Origin: an uncultured Lachnospiraceae bacterium
GTDB lineage: Bacteria; Bacillota; Clostridia; Lachnospirales; Lachnospiraceae
Direction of reading: 5' to 3'
NCBI GenBank assembly: GCA_900313435.1
Contig: OMRF01000218.1
Coordinates: 1 to 19,488, forward strand
DNA: 19,488 nt
The stretch's first letter is position 1. The number at the start of each line of letters is the position of its first letter. The position numbers and the translations under genes are program-made. Under the pieces are notes generated by a model, which searched no databases, was not told the DNA's origin, and saw only the letters and a program-made list of their open reading frames with translations. Shown here piece by piece: positions 1 through 6,575 of the stretch.

Positions 1-87
1 CTTTATGAAGCGCTCAGAGGACTTTCCCTCCCGGCCGTAGCCCCAGATCAGAACTCTTTTGTCATTCAGCTTTTCAGTGATCTTCAT
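1..87 (-). CDS. murD: UDP-N-acetylmuramoylalanine--D-glutamate ligase (MurD), N-terminal fragment
   Basis: Reverse-strand reading frame running off the left edge; only the first 29 codons are present. The peptide starts MKITEKLNDKRVLIWGYG and continues REGKSSERFIK. A short lead-in followed by a beta strand and a GxGxxG-like turn (WGYGREGKS) is how MurD proteins of clostridial relatives begin. MurD adds D-glutamate to UDP-MurNAc-L-Ala in the cytoplasm during peptidoglycan synthesis. The ATG lies one base after the TGA of the upstream membrane protein, and its GGGAGAG ribosome site lies inside that gene's last codons, so translation is probably coupled. The Mur ligase ATP-binding and catalytic regions are outside the window, so another Mur-ligase-like or nucleotide-binding protein is possible. 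Confidence 0.65.
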   Translation of the reverse strand, partial: MKITEKLNDKRVLIWGYGREGKSSERFIK

Positions 88-88
88 T

Positions 89-628
89 TCAACGCTCTCC
101 CTGAGGTCCTCCCTGGGGTCTGCCCTGCGGTCCTCCCTGAGGTCCGCCCTGAGGCCCGCCCATCGGCCGCTGGATCTTAAATGCCTTGAAAAGAAGCTTC
201 ATAAAAAGCGGCATGAAGATAAAGATAAGAACATAGCCTACGATAAGACTGATAACAAGTGATCGGAGAAACATGGGAAGGAAAGGTATCTGCGCTCCGT
301 GAGCGGTGGCGTTCATATATGCCATGAAGACCATCACAAGGGTTATTACCGGTGTATAAATAAGATCCGATATAAGGGACGTAAGAAAATGTGCCGGAAG
401 TGAATTCGGTCTTATCCCGGCCTTTCTCGCCGCCGCATCGCCCACCTTCTTCATCGGAACAATGAAGCCGATAACAAGGCTTAAAAGTGTGCTCACAAGA
501 AAGCTCATGAGAAAGTCCTGCCATGTAAACTTTCCCGACAGAAGATTTCCCGTAAGAGAGAGTCCGAAGCTCATGGTGACACCCATAAGTATGCTCATTA
601 ATATTCCGATCTTTCTTTCAAACTTCAT
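89..628 (-). CDS. four-helix membrane protein (DUF2798-like) with GGPQ repeat tail
   Basis: A 179-residue integral membrane protein of unknown function. The ATG at 628 is chosen over upstream starts because a clear GGAGGT lies 9 bases before it. There are about four hydrophobic segments (roughly residues 7-29, 38-58, 82-105 and 115-145), apparently two similar two-helix halves; the pattern resembles DUF2798 proteins, a tentative assignment. The linker carries KKVGDAAARKAG. The C-terminus, after KAFKIQRPM, is a low-complexity Gly/Pro/Gln tail made of five GGPQ-type units encoded by a 12-base tandem repeat. The gene is followed after one base by the murD start, so the two are probably co-transcribed. 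Nothing in the sequence shows its substrate or role. Confidence 0.75.
   Translation of the reverse strand: MKFERKIGILMSILMGVTMSFGLSLTGNLLSGKFTWQDFLMSFLVSTLLSLVIGFIVPMKKVGDAAARKAGIRPNSLPAHFLTSLISDLIYTPVITLVMVFMAYMNATAHGAQIPFLPMFLRSLVISLIVGYVLIFIFMPLFMKLLFKAFKIQRPMGGPQGGPQGGPQGRPQGGPQGER
101..160 (-). repeat. 12-bp tandem repeat, five units, encoding GGPQ
   Basis: Five consecutive 12-base units (101-112, 113-124, 125-136, 137-148, 149-160) differ by one to three bases each; the best preserved reads ctgaggtcctcc on the plus strand. They encode the Gly-Gly-Pro-Gln (one Gly-Arg-Pro-Gln) tail of the membrane protein. Read on the coding strand, several units contain GGAGG, a ribosome-site-like core, just upstream of the murD start. 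Such repeats may vary in copy number between strains. Confidence 0.85.
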
Positions 629-661
629 ACTAAAAATACCTCCGTTCAAAAAACTTTGTTT

Positions 662-670
662 ATTATACCA
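662..670 (-). promoter_or_regulatory. extended -10 promoter for the membrane protein/murD genes
   Basis: On the minus strand the sequence reads TGGTATAAT, a perfect -10 with the TGn extension, about 34 bases upstream of the ATG at 628. No good -35 lies 16-18 bases upstream, which fits an extended -10 promoter. Prediction from sequence only. Confidence 0.5.
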
Positions 671-707
671 TTTTGCGCCTCTTCTTCCTATCACCTGAAA
701 AAACGTG

Positions 708-713
708 TATAAT
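708..713 (+). promoter_or_regulatory. -10 box for the ABC ATPase gene
   Basis: A perfect TATAAT at 708-713 lies 31 bases before the ATG at 745. The best -35 at 17-base spacing is only TTCCTA (685-690), so the promoter may be weak or activator-dependent. It is divergent from, and close to, the promoter at 662-670. Confidence 0.45.
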
Positions 714-744
714 GAAATCCGTCGTTCAAACGAAGGGAGACATA

Positions 745-1641
745 ATGGATTACTGTATCCGGGGAAAAAAATTAGAAAAGAAATATAAGGGCTTCACCCT
801 TGACATAAAGGAGCTGAATATCCCTTCGGGATATGCCACGGCACTGATAGGAGAAAACGGTGCGGGAAAAACTACCCTCTTAAACATCCTCTCGGGCATC
901 AGGATCGACTTCAAGGGAAGCCTTTTGTTCTTTGAACAATATAATGAAAAGGACAGGGACAAGGAGAGTTGTCCCGTCCGTGAAAAAACAGGCTATACCG
1001 GAAACGGCGTCTACTTCCTCCCGAACTGGACCATCAGACAGGTTTCGGAGGTCTCCTCAATGCTCTTCTCGGGCTTTGACCCCCAAAAATTCGAGCAGCT
1101 CGTACGGTCCATGCGTATCGATCCCATGGCAGGCATTACCCAAAAGGTATCAGCCCTTTCAGACGGGAACCGTATGAAGCTTGAGATCGCGGCCGTACTT
1201 TCCCGGGATACCGACCTGCTGATAATGGATGAGCCCTCCGCCGCCCTCGATCCCTTAGCTAGAGACGACCTTAATAAGACCCTGCGGCGCTATATCGAAG
1301 AAAAGGAGCCTAACCGCTCGATACTCTTCTCCACTCACAATATCGCTGATATGGAGGCTATCACCGACTACGCCATCATTATGGAGCTTGGAAAGATAGT
1401 TGAAGAGGGCTGGGTTGACGATCTGAAGGAAAAATACGTGTATGTCGTGGGTGAAAAGGACGCGGCCGCAGCGGCGGCTCCCTATCTCATCACACTGGAG
1501 CAGGGGAATTACAATTTCTCGGGAGTCGCGTTTTCCGACAGAAGGAGCTGGCTTTCAAAACTCCCCGTAAGACTGTCCCGTCCGAGCCTTTCCGAGATCG
1601 TGATCGCCGTCATGAAAAACGAGCGAATGAGACAGAGATAA
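745..1641 (+). CDS. ABC transporter ATP-binding protein (ABC-2/YtrB-like)
   Basis: A 298-residue ABC ATPase that would energise a membrane exporter or permease. The ATG at 745 is preceded by AGGGAGA and starts the typical first strand (MDYCIRGKKLEKKYKGF). Visible motifs: Walker A GENGAGKTT at 36-44; an atypical signature LSDGN at 138-142 in place of LSGGQ; Walker B DLLIMDEP at 157-164; D-loop SAALDP; H-loop histidine at 198 (STHN). The usual Q-loop glutamine is not evident (TGYTGNGVYFLPN). The divergent signature and missing Q resemble the YtrB/BcrA-like ABC-2 exporters often paired with a GntR regulator, but no permease or regulator gene is next to it. About 70 C-terminal residues follow the core, including an alanine run. 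The stop codon touches a palindromic repeat. Confidence 0.9.
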   Translation: MDYCIRGKKLEKKYKGFTLDIKELNIPSGYATALIGENGAGKTTLLNILSGIRIDFKGSLLFFEQYNEKDRDKESCPVREKTGYTGNGVYFLPNWTIRQVSEVSSMLFSGFDPQKFEQLVRSMRIDPMAGITQKVSALSDGNRMKLEIAAVLSRDTDLLIMDEPSAALDPLARDDLNKTLRRYIEEKEPNRSILFSTHNIADMEAITDYAIIMELGKIVEEGWVDDLKEKYVYVVGEKDAAAAAAPYLITLEQGNYNFSGVAFSDRRSWLSKLPVRLSRPSLSEIVIAVMKNERMRQR

Positions 1642-1675
1642 AATGGACCTCCGGGACGGGGTCAGGGGTCCATTT
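1641..1675. repeat. palindromic element, copy 3 (diverged)
   Basis: Outer arms AAATGGACC (1641-1649) and GGTCCATTT (1667-1675) are perfectly complementary; two more pairs, one of them G-U, extend the stem, leaving a 13-base loop. Its 27-base core (1645-1671) aligns without gaps to the copy at 6541-6575 with 21 of 27 identities. It starts at the last base of the ABC ATPase stop codon and ends nine bases before the stop of the convergent gene. It could act as a two-way transcription barrier, though no clear U-tract follows on either strand. Confidence 0.7.
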
Positions 1676-1684
1676 AGCCAATCT

Positions 1685-2017
1685 TTACTTTGGGAAAAAT
1701 GGCATCTCTATGATCGATTTCTCATCATAACTTACCGCCATAAGATGATGATTGGATTCAGCAGTCCCAAGTACGGGGCTTTCACTTCCCTTCTTAACAA
1801 CTACGGGAAGATCGTTGTCTTCAAGCAATAGCTTGTTAAAGTTGCTGCACAGCTTTTTCTTAACATAGCTGTACCGCTCCATGGTTTTTTCTGCAGCATA
1901 TTCAACACTCTCGGGATTTACGGGATCTATAGATACCATTCTTACGGTAAATGTAAAAAGAGTCTTGTCGTTTTTCCCATAGTAAAAGAATCCGTTTGAA
2001 AAAATCTCTTCTGTCAT
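1685..2017 (-). pseudogene. truncated condensation/alcohol acetyltransferase-like protein (N-terminal part only)
   Basis: A 110-residue frame that looks like the first quarter of a condensation-domain or alcohol-acetyltransferase-like protein. Those proteins begin with a strand-rich stretch, then DPxxLxxAlxxTlxRYPxxxxxL and a LxENDxPP-like segment. Here one sees IDPVNPESVEYAAEKTMER, then KKKLCSNFNKLLLEDNDLPV and VSYDEKSIIEM. The frame stops just where the catalytic HxxxDG motif should follow, and I find no such motif in the other frames beyond the stop. It is probably a remnant, although a short stand-alone protein cannot be excluded. The ATG follows the PQ-loop gene stop by 12 bases with no convincing ribosome site. 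A palindromic repeat lies nine bases past its stop. The family call is from memory of the pattern. Confidence 0.5.
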
Positions 2018-2029
2018 CTTATTTAGCCA

Positions 2030-2362
2030 TTACTCATTCTGAACTGCAGCCTTGTCCAACTTAACGTTTCTAAAGAACAACATAATGTCTATGGTGACCT
2101 CTGTAATATTAATGATATAGAATGCGAGCACCAGATAGAACAGCCAGCCGAAAGTACGGCCGCTGCTCATCTCAACGCACTTTCTTATTATTCCGAACAC
2201 GTATCCTAACCAGATAAAGACCTCAAAGAACAGGCTCTTGCCCTTTGCGGTTCTCGATGTGTATGACTTGTATATTGACACCGGCCACGACAGCCCAAAG
2301 CAGACTATCATCAATACTTCCAAGATTTCGATCATTTCACTCACACTTTCCGACAGGGTCAA
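2030..2362 (-). CDS. PQ-loop (SemiSWEET-like) small membrane protein
   Basis: A protein of up to 110 residues with three predicted membrane helices (about residues 13-31, 45-64 and 73-95). The first helix and following loop carry GLSWPVSIYKSYTSRTAKGKS, which fits the PQ-loop pattern, in which a Pro in the helix is followed by a polar loop ending in (K/R)(S/T)xxGxSl. PQ-loop proteins include SemiSWEET sugar transporters and lysosomal amino-acid carriers; a three-helix unit would work as a dimer. The substrate is unknown. The start is uncertain: the TTG at 2362 has a GAGGA 11 bases upstream, while an in-frame ATG at 2335 has no obvious ribosome site. It is the third gene after the HD-GYP protein on the same strand, 14 bases from its upstream neighbour. 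Confidence 0.7.
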   Translation of the reverse strand: MTLSESVSEMIEILEVLMIVCFGLSWPVSIYKSYTSRTAKGKSLFFEVFIWLGYVFGIIRKCVEMSSGRTFGWLFYLVLAFYIINITEVTIDIMLFFRNVKLDKAAVQNE

Positions 2363-2376
2363 AAATGCATCATTCC

Positions 2377-2568
2377 TCAGAACGCCTGATGCTTTACGAC
2401 CTCATATTCATCACCGTTCCGATAGAATGGGCATACCTTCCTTTGTGAGAGCATCACATGAGAAAACTCGTCCTCATCCATCTGCACATCGCAGTAATAT
2501 TCCTCATCCTCTTCATCATAGGAATAATTAGCGCAGGTCTCACACAGTATATCGAAAGAGTCGCTCAT
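2377..2568 (-). CDS. cysteine-rich acidic mini-protein (DUF6472-like)
   Basis: A 63-residue acidic protein with four cysteines, C9-x2-C12, C26 and C46, and the pattern CETCANYSYDEEDEEYYCDV followed later by VCPFYRNGDEY. This matches what I remember of DUF6472, a short family common in Lachnospiraceae, with the cysteines probably holding a zinc ion (inference). Function unknown. The ATG at 2568 lies two bases after the HD-GYP stop and is preceded by GGGAGAAG about 8 bases upstream, inside the end of the HD-GYP gene. Co-transcription and translational coupling with the HD-GYP gene are therefore likely. Confidence 0.75.
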   Translation of the reverse strand: MSDSFDILCETCANYSYDEEDEEYYCDVQMDEDEFSHVMLSQRKVCPFYRNGDEYEVVKHQAF

Positions 2569-2570
2569 TA

Positions 2571-4283
2571 TTATACTTCTCCCAAATAATATTCCTCGAG
2601 CTTCGGTCTTGCCTTCTCATATACGCTCTTCAACCCGGGATCGAACTGAGTACCCATCCCTTCCATGATGATGCCGTCCGCTTTTTCAAAACCAAAAGCT
2701 TCTTTATATACCCTTTTGCTGACAAGCGCATCATAGACATCGGCAATTGCCATTATCCTGGCCTCAAGGGGGATCTGCTCTCCTGAAAGCCCTTCCGGAT
2801 AACCGGAACCATCCCATCTTTCATGATGATAGTGCGCCACATTTTCAGCGATCTTCTTGAACGAATCATCGTCCGTGTTAAGAAGGATCTCGTGTATAAC
2901 CCGTGCGCCTTCTGCCGCGTGACATTTCATCTTCGCATATTCTTCATCCGTAAACCTTCCGGGCTTCCTGAGTATGGCGTCATCCACGGCGATCTTTCCA
3001 AGGTCATGCATGGGAGCTGCCTTTATCACATCCTGACAGAACTCATTCGAAACGTTAATCTTCCCCTCTTTAAGGATCTCATCGATCAGTATCCGGACAC
3101 CTTCACTTGTTCTTTTGATGTGTCCGCCGGTGGAATTGTCCCTGCTTTCTACCATCATCGCAAGGCTCATGATCAGATTATCATGCATCTTTACGATATG
3201 CCTGGTTTTTTCCTCTACCTGTGCCTGAAGCTTTTCATTATAATCATCCATAAACTTGAGCCACTTTTTATTTTCGGTATCATCCGTGAAAGTAATAATG
3301 TAGCCGCGTTTCACCCTGCCATCATACAGAAAGCTGACATTTACATTATAGTACCTTGTATCATCGCTATTCCCGCCTTCCGGGTGGAATGTATATTCAA
3401 AGCTATTGTTCATAGGTTCCTGTTTGAAGCTCTCAAGAAAATGCAGGATCTTATTTTCAGACTCTTTATGACCGAATACATCATCTACCGCCAGCTCTTC
3501 AAGTTCCGGGACAATGGTTCTTGCCGTACTATTACTGCCAAGATAACGATTTCTGAAGTCAAAGGAGATGTATCCGATCGCCTTTTCATGCACAAGAGAG
3601 TCTATGGCAGTATCCGCCACGTCATACAGATTCATTCTTACACAGATGATAAGGTACATGACCTGTGCCAAAAGGTATCCTGCCGGTACAAGATCGATCC
3701 CAAACAATGTTCTTTTTCCGGCAAAACAACTGATCATAACGATCACATACGGGATCACCAGAAGAAGGATGATCGTCCGGGGCACCTGCCGTTTCTTAAG
3801 CCATGAATAAACGATCGCAATAAAGCCCATTACAAAGAAAACGATCACGAGCGCATAGTAAGCGGTGTGCATCCATCCGTAATCGCGTTCAAGGACCGGC
3901 ATCCCGTCTGAGATACTGAAGGACATATTACGGTAAAAGCCGTCTGAGTATCCTATCGTCAACACACTGGCATAGGAAAGAAGACAAAGAACAAAAAGAG
4001 TGAGCCTTTGCCATTTTTTTATCTCAATCCGGCAAAGATTAAAAAGACTCAGCAGCATAAAAAGCTGCAGAAAACTGCTTCCGAGATACATCAGTTTCTG
4101 AGCACTTACAGCCTCACCGATGTTTTTAGAAACGCTGAAGTAAAGAAACCCCATTATGGAGATCGGGATAAACGCAAATATCATACTGATATTTGTGTTA
4201 AAGTGCTTATGCCATTTGCATATGTAGATCGCGGTGCATACAAGTGATGCAACAAGTAAGCTCCCGTAGAATATCGGTGCCAT
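2571..4283 (-). CDS. membrane-bound HD-GYP domain protein with 7TM sensor and PAS-like linker (putative c-di-GMP phosphodiesterase)
   Basis: A 570-residue inner-membrane signalling protein expected to hydrolyse cyclic di-GMP. Domains in order: about seven hydrophobic helices over residues 1-217, like the N-terminal 7TM module of some histidine kinases; a PAS-like region at about 225-340; a short coiled coil at about 340-366; and an HD-GYP domain at about 368-555. Active-site features are intact: H388, HDLGK at 426-430, HHERWDGSGYPEGL at 486-499 and GTQFDP at 544-549. The ATG at 4283 has AGGAG 8 bases upstream. It leads an operon with a DUF6472-like protein, a PQ-loop protein and a truncated gene. 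It is divergent from a chemotaxis receptor, which suggests a link between c-di-GMP level and motility. The stimulus is unknown; the 7TM module often senses small molecules or membrane state. Confidence 0.93.
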   Translation of the reverse strand: MAPIFYGSLLVASLVCTAIYICKWHKHFNTNISMIFAFIPISIMGFLYFSVSKNIGEAVSAQKLMYLGSSFLQLFMLLSLFNLCRIEIKKWQRLTLFVLCLLSYASVLTIGYSDGFYRNMSFSISDGMPVLERDYGWMHTAYYALVIVFFVMGFIAIVYSWLKKRQVPRTIILLLVIPYVIVMISCFAGKRTLFGIDLVPAGYLLAQVMYLIICVRMNLYDVADTAIDSLVHEKAIGYISFDFRNRYLGSNSTARTIVPELEELAVDDVFGHKESENKILHFLESFKQEPMNNSFEYTFHPEGGNSDDTRYYNVNVSFLYDGRVKRGYIITFTDDTENKKWLKFMDDYNEKLQAQVEEKTRHIVKMHDNLIMSLAMMVESRDNSTGGHIKRTSEGVRILIDEILKEGKINVSNEFCQDVIKAAPMHDLGKIAVDDAILRKPGRFTDEEYAKMKCHAAEGARVIHEILLNTDDDSFKKIAENVAHYHHERWDGSGYPEGLSGEQIPLEARIMAIADVYDALVSKRVYKEAFGFEKADGIIMEGMGTQFDPGLKSVYEKARPKLEEYYLGEV

Positions 4284-4343
4284 TCTTTATTCTCCTAAAA
4301 TCCGGTTGTAAACTTCCCCGGAATCCATTAACCACACAATGGC

Positions 4344-4372
4344 ATTTTATGTAGATGGATATTTTTAGTCAA
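4344..4372 (-). promoter_or_regulatory. sigma-A-type promoter for the HD-GYP operon
   Basis: On the minus strand TTGACT (4367-4372) is followed by a 17-base spacer and TAAAAT (4344-4349), each matching five of six consensus bases. Transcription would start near 4337, giving a leader of about 54 bases. No riboswitch fold was recognised in the leader. Confidence 0.65.
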
Positions 4373-4397
4373 GTTTCTATCTTTGCCGTCTGTAATC

Positions 4398-4426
4398 TTG
4401 CGTTTTTGCGCGTCGTAGCGTATCAT
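4398..4426 (+). promoter_or_regulatory. sigma-A-type promoter for the chemotaxis receptor
   Basis: TTGCGT (4398-4403), a 17-base spacer, then TATCAT (4421-4426, five of six consensus bases). Predicted start near 4433, about 30 bases before the ATG at 4464. It is back to back with the HD-GYP promoter, the two -35 boxes being 25 bases apart, so a shared regulator could sit between them. Confidence 0.55.
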
Positions 4427-4463
4427 TAATATGGTTTTCTTAATTTTAAAGGGGGGTTGTAAT

Positions 4464-6530
4464 ATGGCAAAAACAAAAGATCAAACTACCGGCAGGAAGA
4501 AGAAAGTCGGCAAAATAAGCATGCGTGTAACGCTTCTTCTTTTTGCTCTGCTTCCGCTTGTTTGTTCCTCGGTCATATTGACAATAATGCTTATGACCAG
4601 CAGTACGAAAGTACTCAACAAATCAATGTCAAACTCGCTTGTTTCTATCATTCAGGGAACGGGGACATCGTTTGATTCCGCAACGGATACAAATGAGACT
4701 ATCCTTAAGGCGTATGCCTCAGCACCTGTAGTCAAGGAGCTTCTGTTGAAGCCGAACGATTCCACTCTTGCTGCAAAAGCTCAACAGTACACGCTTGACT
4801 ATTTTTCAGAGTTGGACGGATGGGAAGGCTTGTATATAGCTGACTGGAATTCAAAAGTGCTCACGCACCCCTCAGCCCCTGTTATCGGAAAGGTGTTAAG
4901 AGAAGGTGATTCACTCAAAGCACTTCAAACATCCATACTTTCAGCCAACGGTGTGTACAATACCGGTATAATGCAGTCTCCGGCTTCCGGGCAGATCGTT
5001 ATGTCAATGTATTATCCTGTCATGGATGGTGACAAGCCCATAGGGTATGTCGGCTGCGGAACTCTTGTAAATAATGTCGCATCCAAAATATCTGATGTAT
5101 CAAGTCTTGGTCTGAGCAGCGCCTACATTTATTATGTAGACAACCAGGGAACCATGCTCTATCACCCGGATGAGTCGAAGATCGGCAACCCTGTGGAAAA
5201 TGCAGCAGTTAAAAGTCTGGTTGCGGATGTATCGGCAGGCAAGCATCCCGCGCCCGCATGTATAGAATATAACTACAAGGGCAAGATAAAGTATGCAGCT
5301 TACTATATCGGTGAAAACGAGCAATATATAGCTGTGCTCACAGCAGATGAAAGCGAAGTAATGGCCGATATCGTTAAGACCAGAAATCTGACCATCATCG
5401 TTTGCATTATATCTATAGTGTTCTTTATGTTTGTTGCAATTCTCGTTGAAAGAAAGGTCTCCAAACCTCTTACAGAGATCACGGGTGCGATCGATAAGCT
5501 CAGTACGGGTGATGTTACCGTTGAGTGCGAAGCCAAGTCCAATATCAGGGAGACCGTCAGCATCCTACAGGCATTCAAGAGACTCAAGGATGCACTCTCC
5601 ACATCAATGCGGTCTGTCAAGACTTCCGCAAGTACGCTTAACAACGCTATCTTAAGCGTTGACGGAATGACCGGAAATAATGTTGAGTCGGTATCCCAGA
5701 TCAACTCGGCGATCAACGAAGTTGCTACAACTTCTCAGTCGGTTGCTGAGAACGCCCAGACGATGGCTGAGAAAGCGATCGATCTCGGAAATGATATTGA
5801 ACTGCTCAATGCAAATGTTCAGAGACTCCATGAGGCATCACAGACGATCAAGAACGCAAACAACGAGGCTACTGAATGTATGAATTCGGTTTATACGGGT
5901 GCAAACGAATCTGTTGCGGCTATGCGGGATATCAGTGCAAAGATCACGGAGACCAACTCAGCCATAACCGGTATCGGAACAGCAGTCCAGGCTATTGAAT
6001 CCATAGCTGCACAGACCAATCTCCTTTCACTCAATGCTTCGATCGAAGCAGCACGTGCGGGAGAAGCCGGACGCGGATTTGCGGTAGTTGCGGATGAGAT
6101 CAGAACGCTTGCCGACTCCTCAGCAGAGTCGGCCAAGGAGATCAAGCAGATCGTAGAGAACGTTATCGTTCTGTCGAGCGGAATGGTTGAGATTTCCAAC
6201 AAAGTATCGGATGTGGTTAACAAAGAGCAGGCGGATATTGAGAATGCACAGGATAAGTTCAACGTTTTGTCTGATTCCGTTGAAGCATCCATCAGTGAGA
6301 TAGAGCAGATCAGGGAAATGGCTGCAGAACTTGATCAGATCAAGTCTGATCTTTCAAATACAACTACAGAGCTCGGAGCTATATCCGAGGAGCTCGGAGC
6401 CTCCGCTCAGGAGGTCGCGGCGTCATGCCAGACCGTTACGGACGCATGCGCCGATACTCAGAATTCCACAGCCGAGATGCGCAATATCAACGAGGATATG
6501 AGCGCGGCAATTGAATTCTTCAAGTTCTGA
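4464..6530 (+). CDS. methyl-accepting chemotaxis protein with dCache sensor
   Basis: A 688-residue transmembrane chemoreceptor that passes ligand binding to CheA/CheW. The ATG at 4464 is chosen over 4431 because AAAGGGGGG lies just upstream. A basic N-terminus (RKKKVGK) precedes the first membrane helix (about 20-46). A periplasmic dCache-like double PAS sensor follows (about 50-305), with YIADWNSKVLTHP and YIYYVDNQGTMLYHP marking the two similar halves. Then come the second helix (about 308-328), a HAMP domain (about 329-382) and the signalling domain. The hairpin tip at about 511-548 is canonical (SIAAQTNLLSLNASIEAARAG, then RGFAVVADEIRTLA). The C-terminus ends EFFKF, with no CheR-tethering pentapeptide. 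The ligand is unknown; dCache receptors often bind amino acids or organic acids. It is divergent from the HD-GYP gene and followed by a palindromic repeat 10 bases after its stop. Confidence 0.95.
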   Translation: MAKTKDQTTGRKKKVGKISMRVTLLLFALLPLVCSSVILTIMLMTSSTKVLNKSMSNSLVSIIQGTGTSFDSATDTNETILKAYASAPVVKELLLKPNDSTLAAKAQQYTLDYFSELDGWEGLYIADWNSKVLTHPSAPVIGKVLREGDSLKALQTSILSANGVYNTGIMQSPASGQIVMSMYYPVMDGDKPIGYVGCGTLVNNVASKISDVSSLGLSSAYIYYVDNQGTMLYHPDESKIGNPVENAAVKSLVADVSAGKHPAPACIEYNYKGKIKYAAYYIGENEQYIAVLTADESEVMADIVKTRNLTIIVCIISIVFFMFVAILVERKVSKPLTEITGAIDKLSTGDVTVECEAKSNIRETVSILQAFKRLKDALSTSMRSVKTSASTLNNAILSVDGMTGNNVESVSQINSAINEVATTSQSVAENAQTMAEKAIDLGNDIELLNANVQRLHEASQTIKNANNEATECMNSVYTGANESVAAMRDISAKITETNSAITGIGTAVQAIESIAAQTNLLSLNASIEAARAGEAGRGFAVVADEIRTLADSSAESAKEIKQIVENVIVLSSGMVEISNKVSDVVNKEQADIENAQDKFNVLSDSVEASISEIEQIREMAAELDQIKSDLSNTTTELGAISEELGASAQEVAASCQTVTDACADTQNSTAEMRNINEDMSAAIEFFKF

Positions 6531-6540
6531 TAAAGGACAG

Positions 6541-6575
6541 TTTTGGACCCCCGGGACAGTCCCGGGGGTCCAAAA
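6541..6575. repeat. perfect palindromic element, copy 1
   Basis: Arms TTTTGGACCCCCGGGAC (6541-6557) and its exact reverse complement (6559-6575) flank a single central A at 6558: 17 perfect base pairs. It fills the space between the convergent stops of the chemotaxis receptor and the small unknown gene, and its last base touches the latter's stop. The T-rich side is 5' and the A-rich side 3', the opposite of an intrinsic terminator, so termination is not its obvious purpose, although such a stem could protect mRNA 3' ends. Confidence 0.9.

Noticed and set aside
1643..1831. Short plus-strand frame starting in the palindrome after the ABC gene
   Set aside because: No ribosome site, begins inside the repeat and overlaps the truncated gene on the other strand.
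1672..2029. 9-base direct repeat ATTTAGCCA at 1672-1680 and 2021-2029 flanking the truncated gene, as a target-site duplication
   Set aside because: A 9-base match in this span is not unlikely by chance and there are no inverted ends or transposase.
2823..3806. Long plus-strand open frame (327 codons) opposite the HD-GYP gene
   Set aside because: It is antisense to a clear HD-GYP protein, has no recognisable motif and reads as a shadow frame.
4369..4392. Possible sigma-28 promoter ahead of the chemoreceptor (TCAAGTTT ... GCCG)
   Set aside because: The spacing is three bases short and only GCCG of the -10 matches; the bases are explained by the -35 box of the opposite promoter.
4284..4463. 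c-di-GMP riboswitch in the leader of the HD-GYP or chemoreceptor gene
   Set aside because: No GEMM-like conserved blocks were recognisable on either strand in the 180 bases.
5891..6292. 133-codon minus-strand open frame in the chemoreceptor gene
   Set aside because: Lies across the canonical signalling hairpin of the receptor; a product of its regular codon pattern.
6541..6575. Palindrome as a standard Rho-independent terminator
   Set aside because: The arms run T-rich then A-rich and no U-tract follows on either strand; a role in mRNA protection or pausing remains possible.
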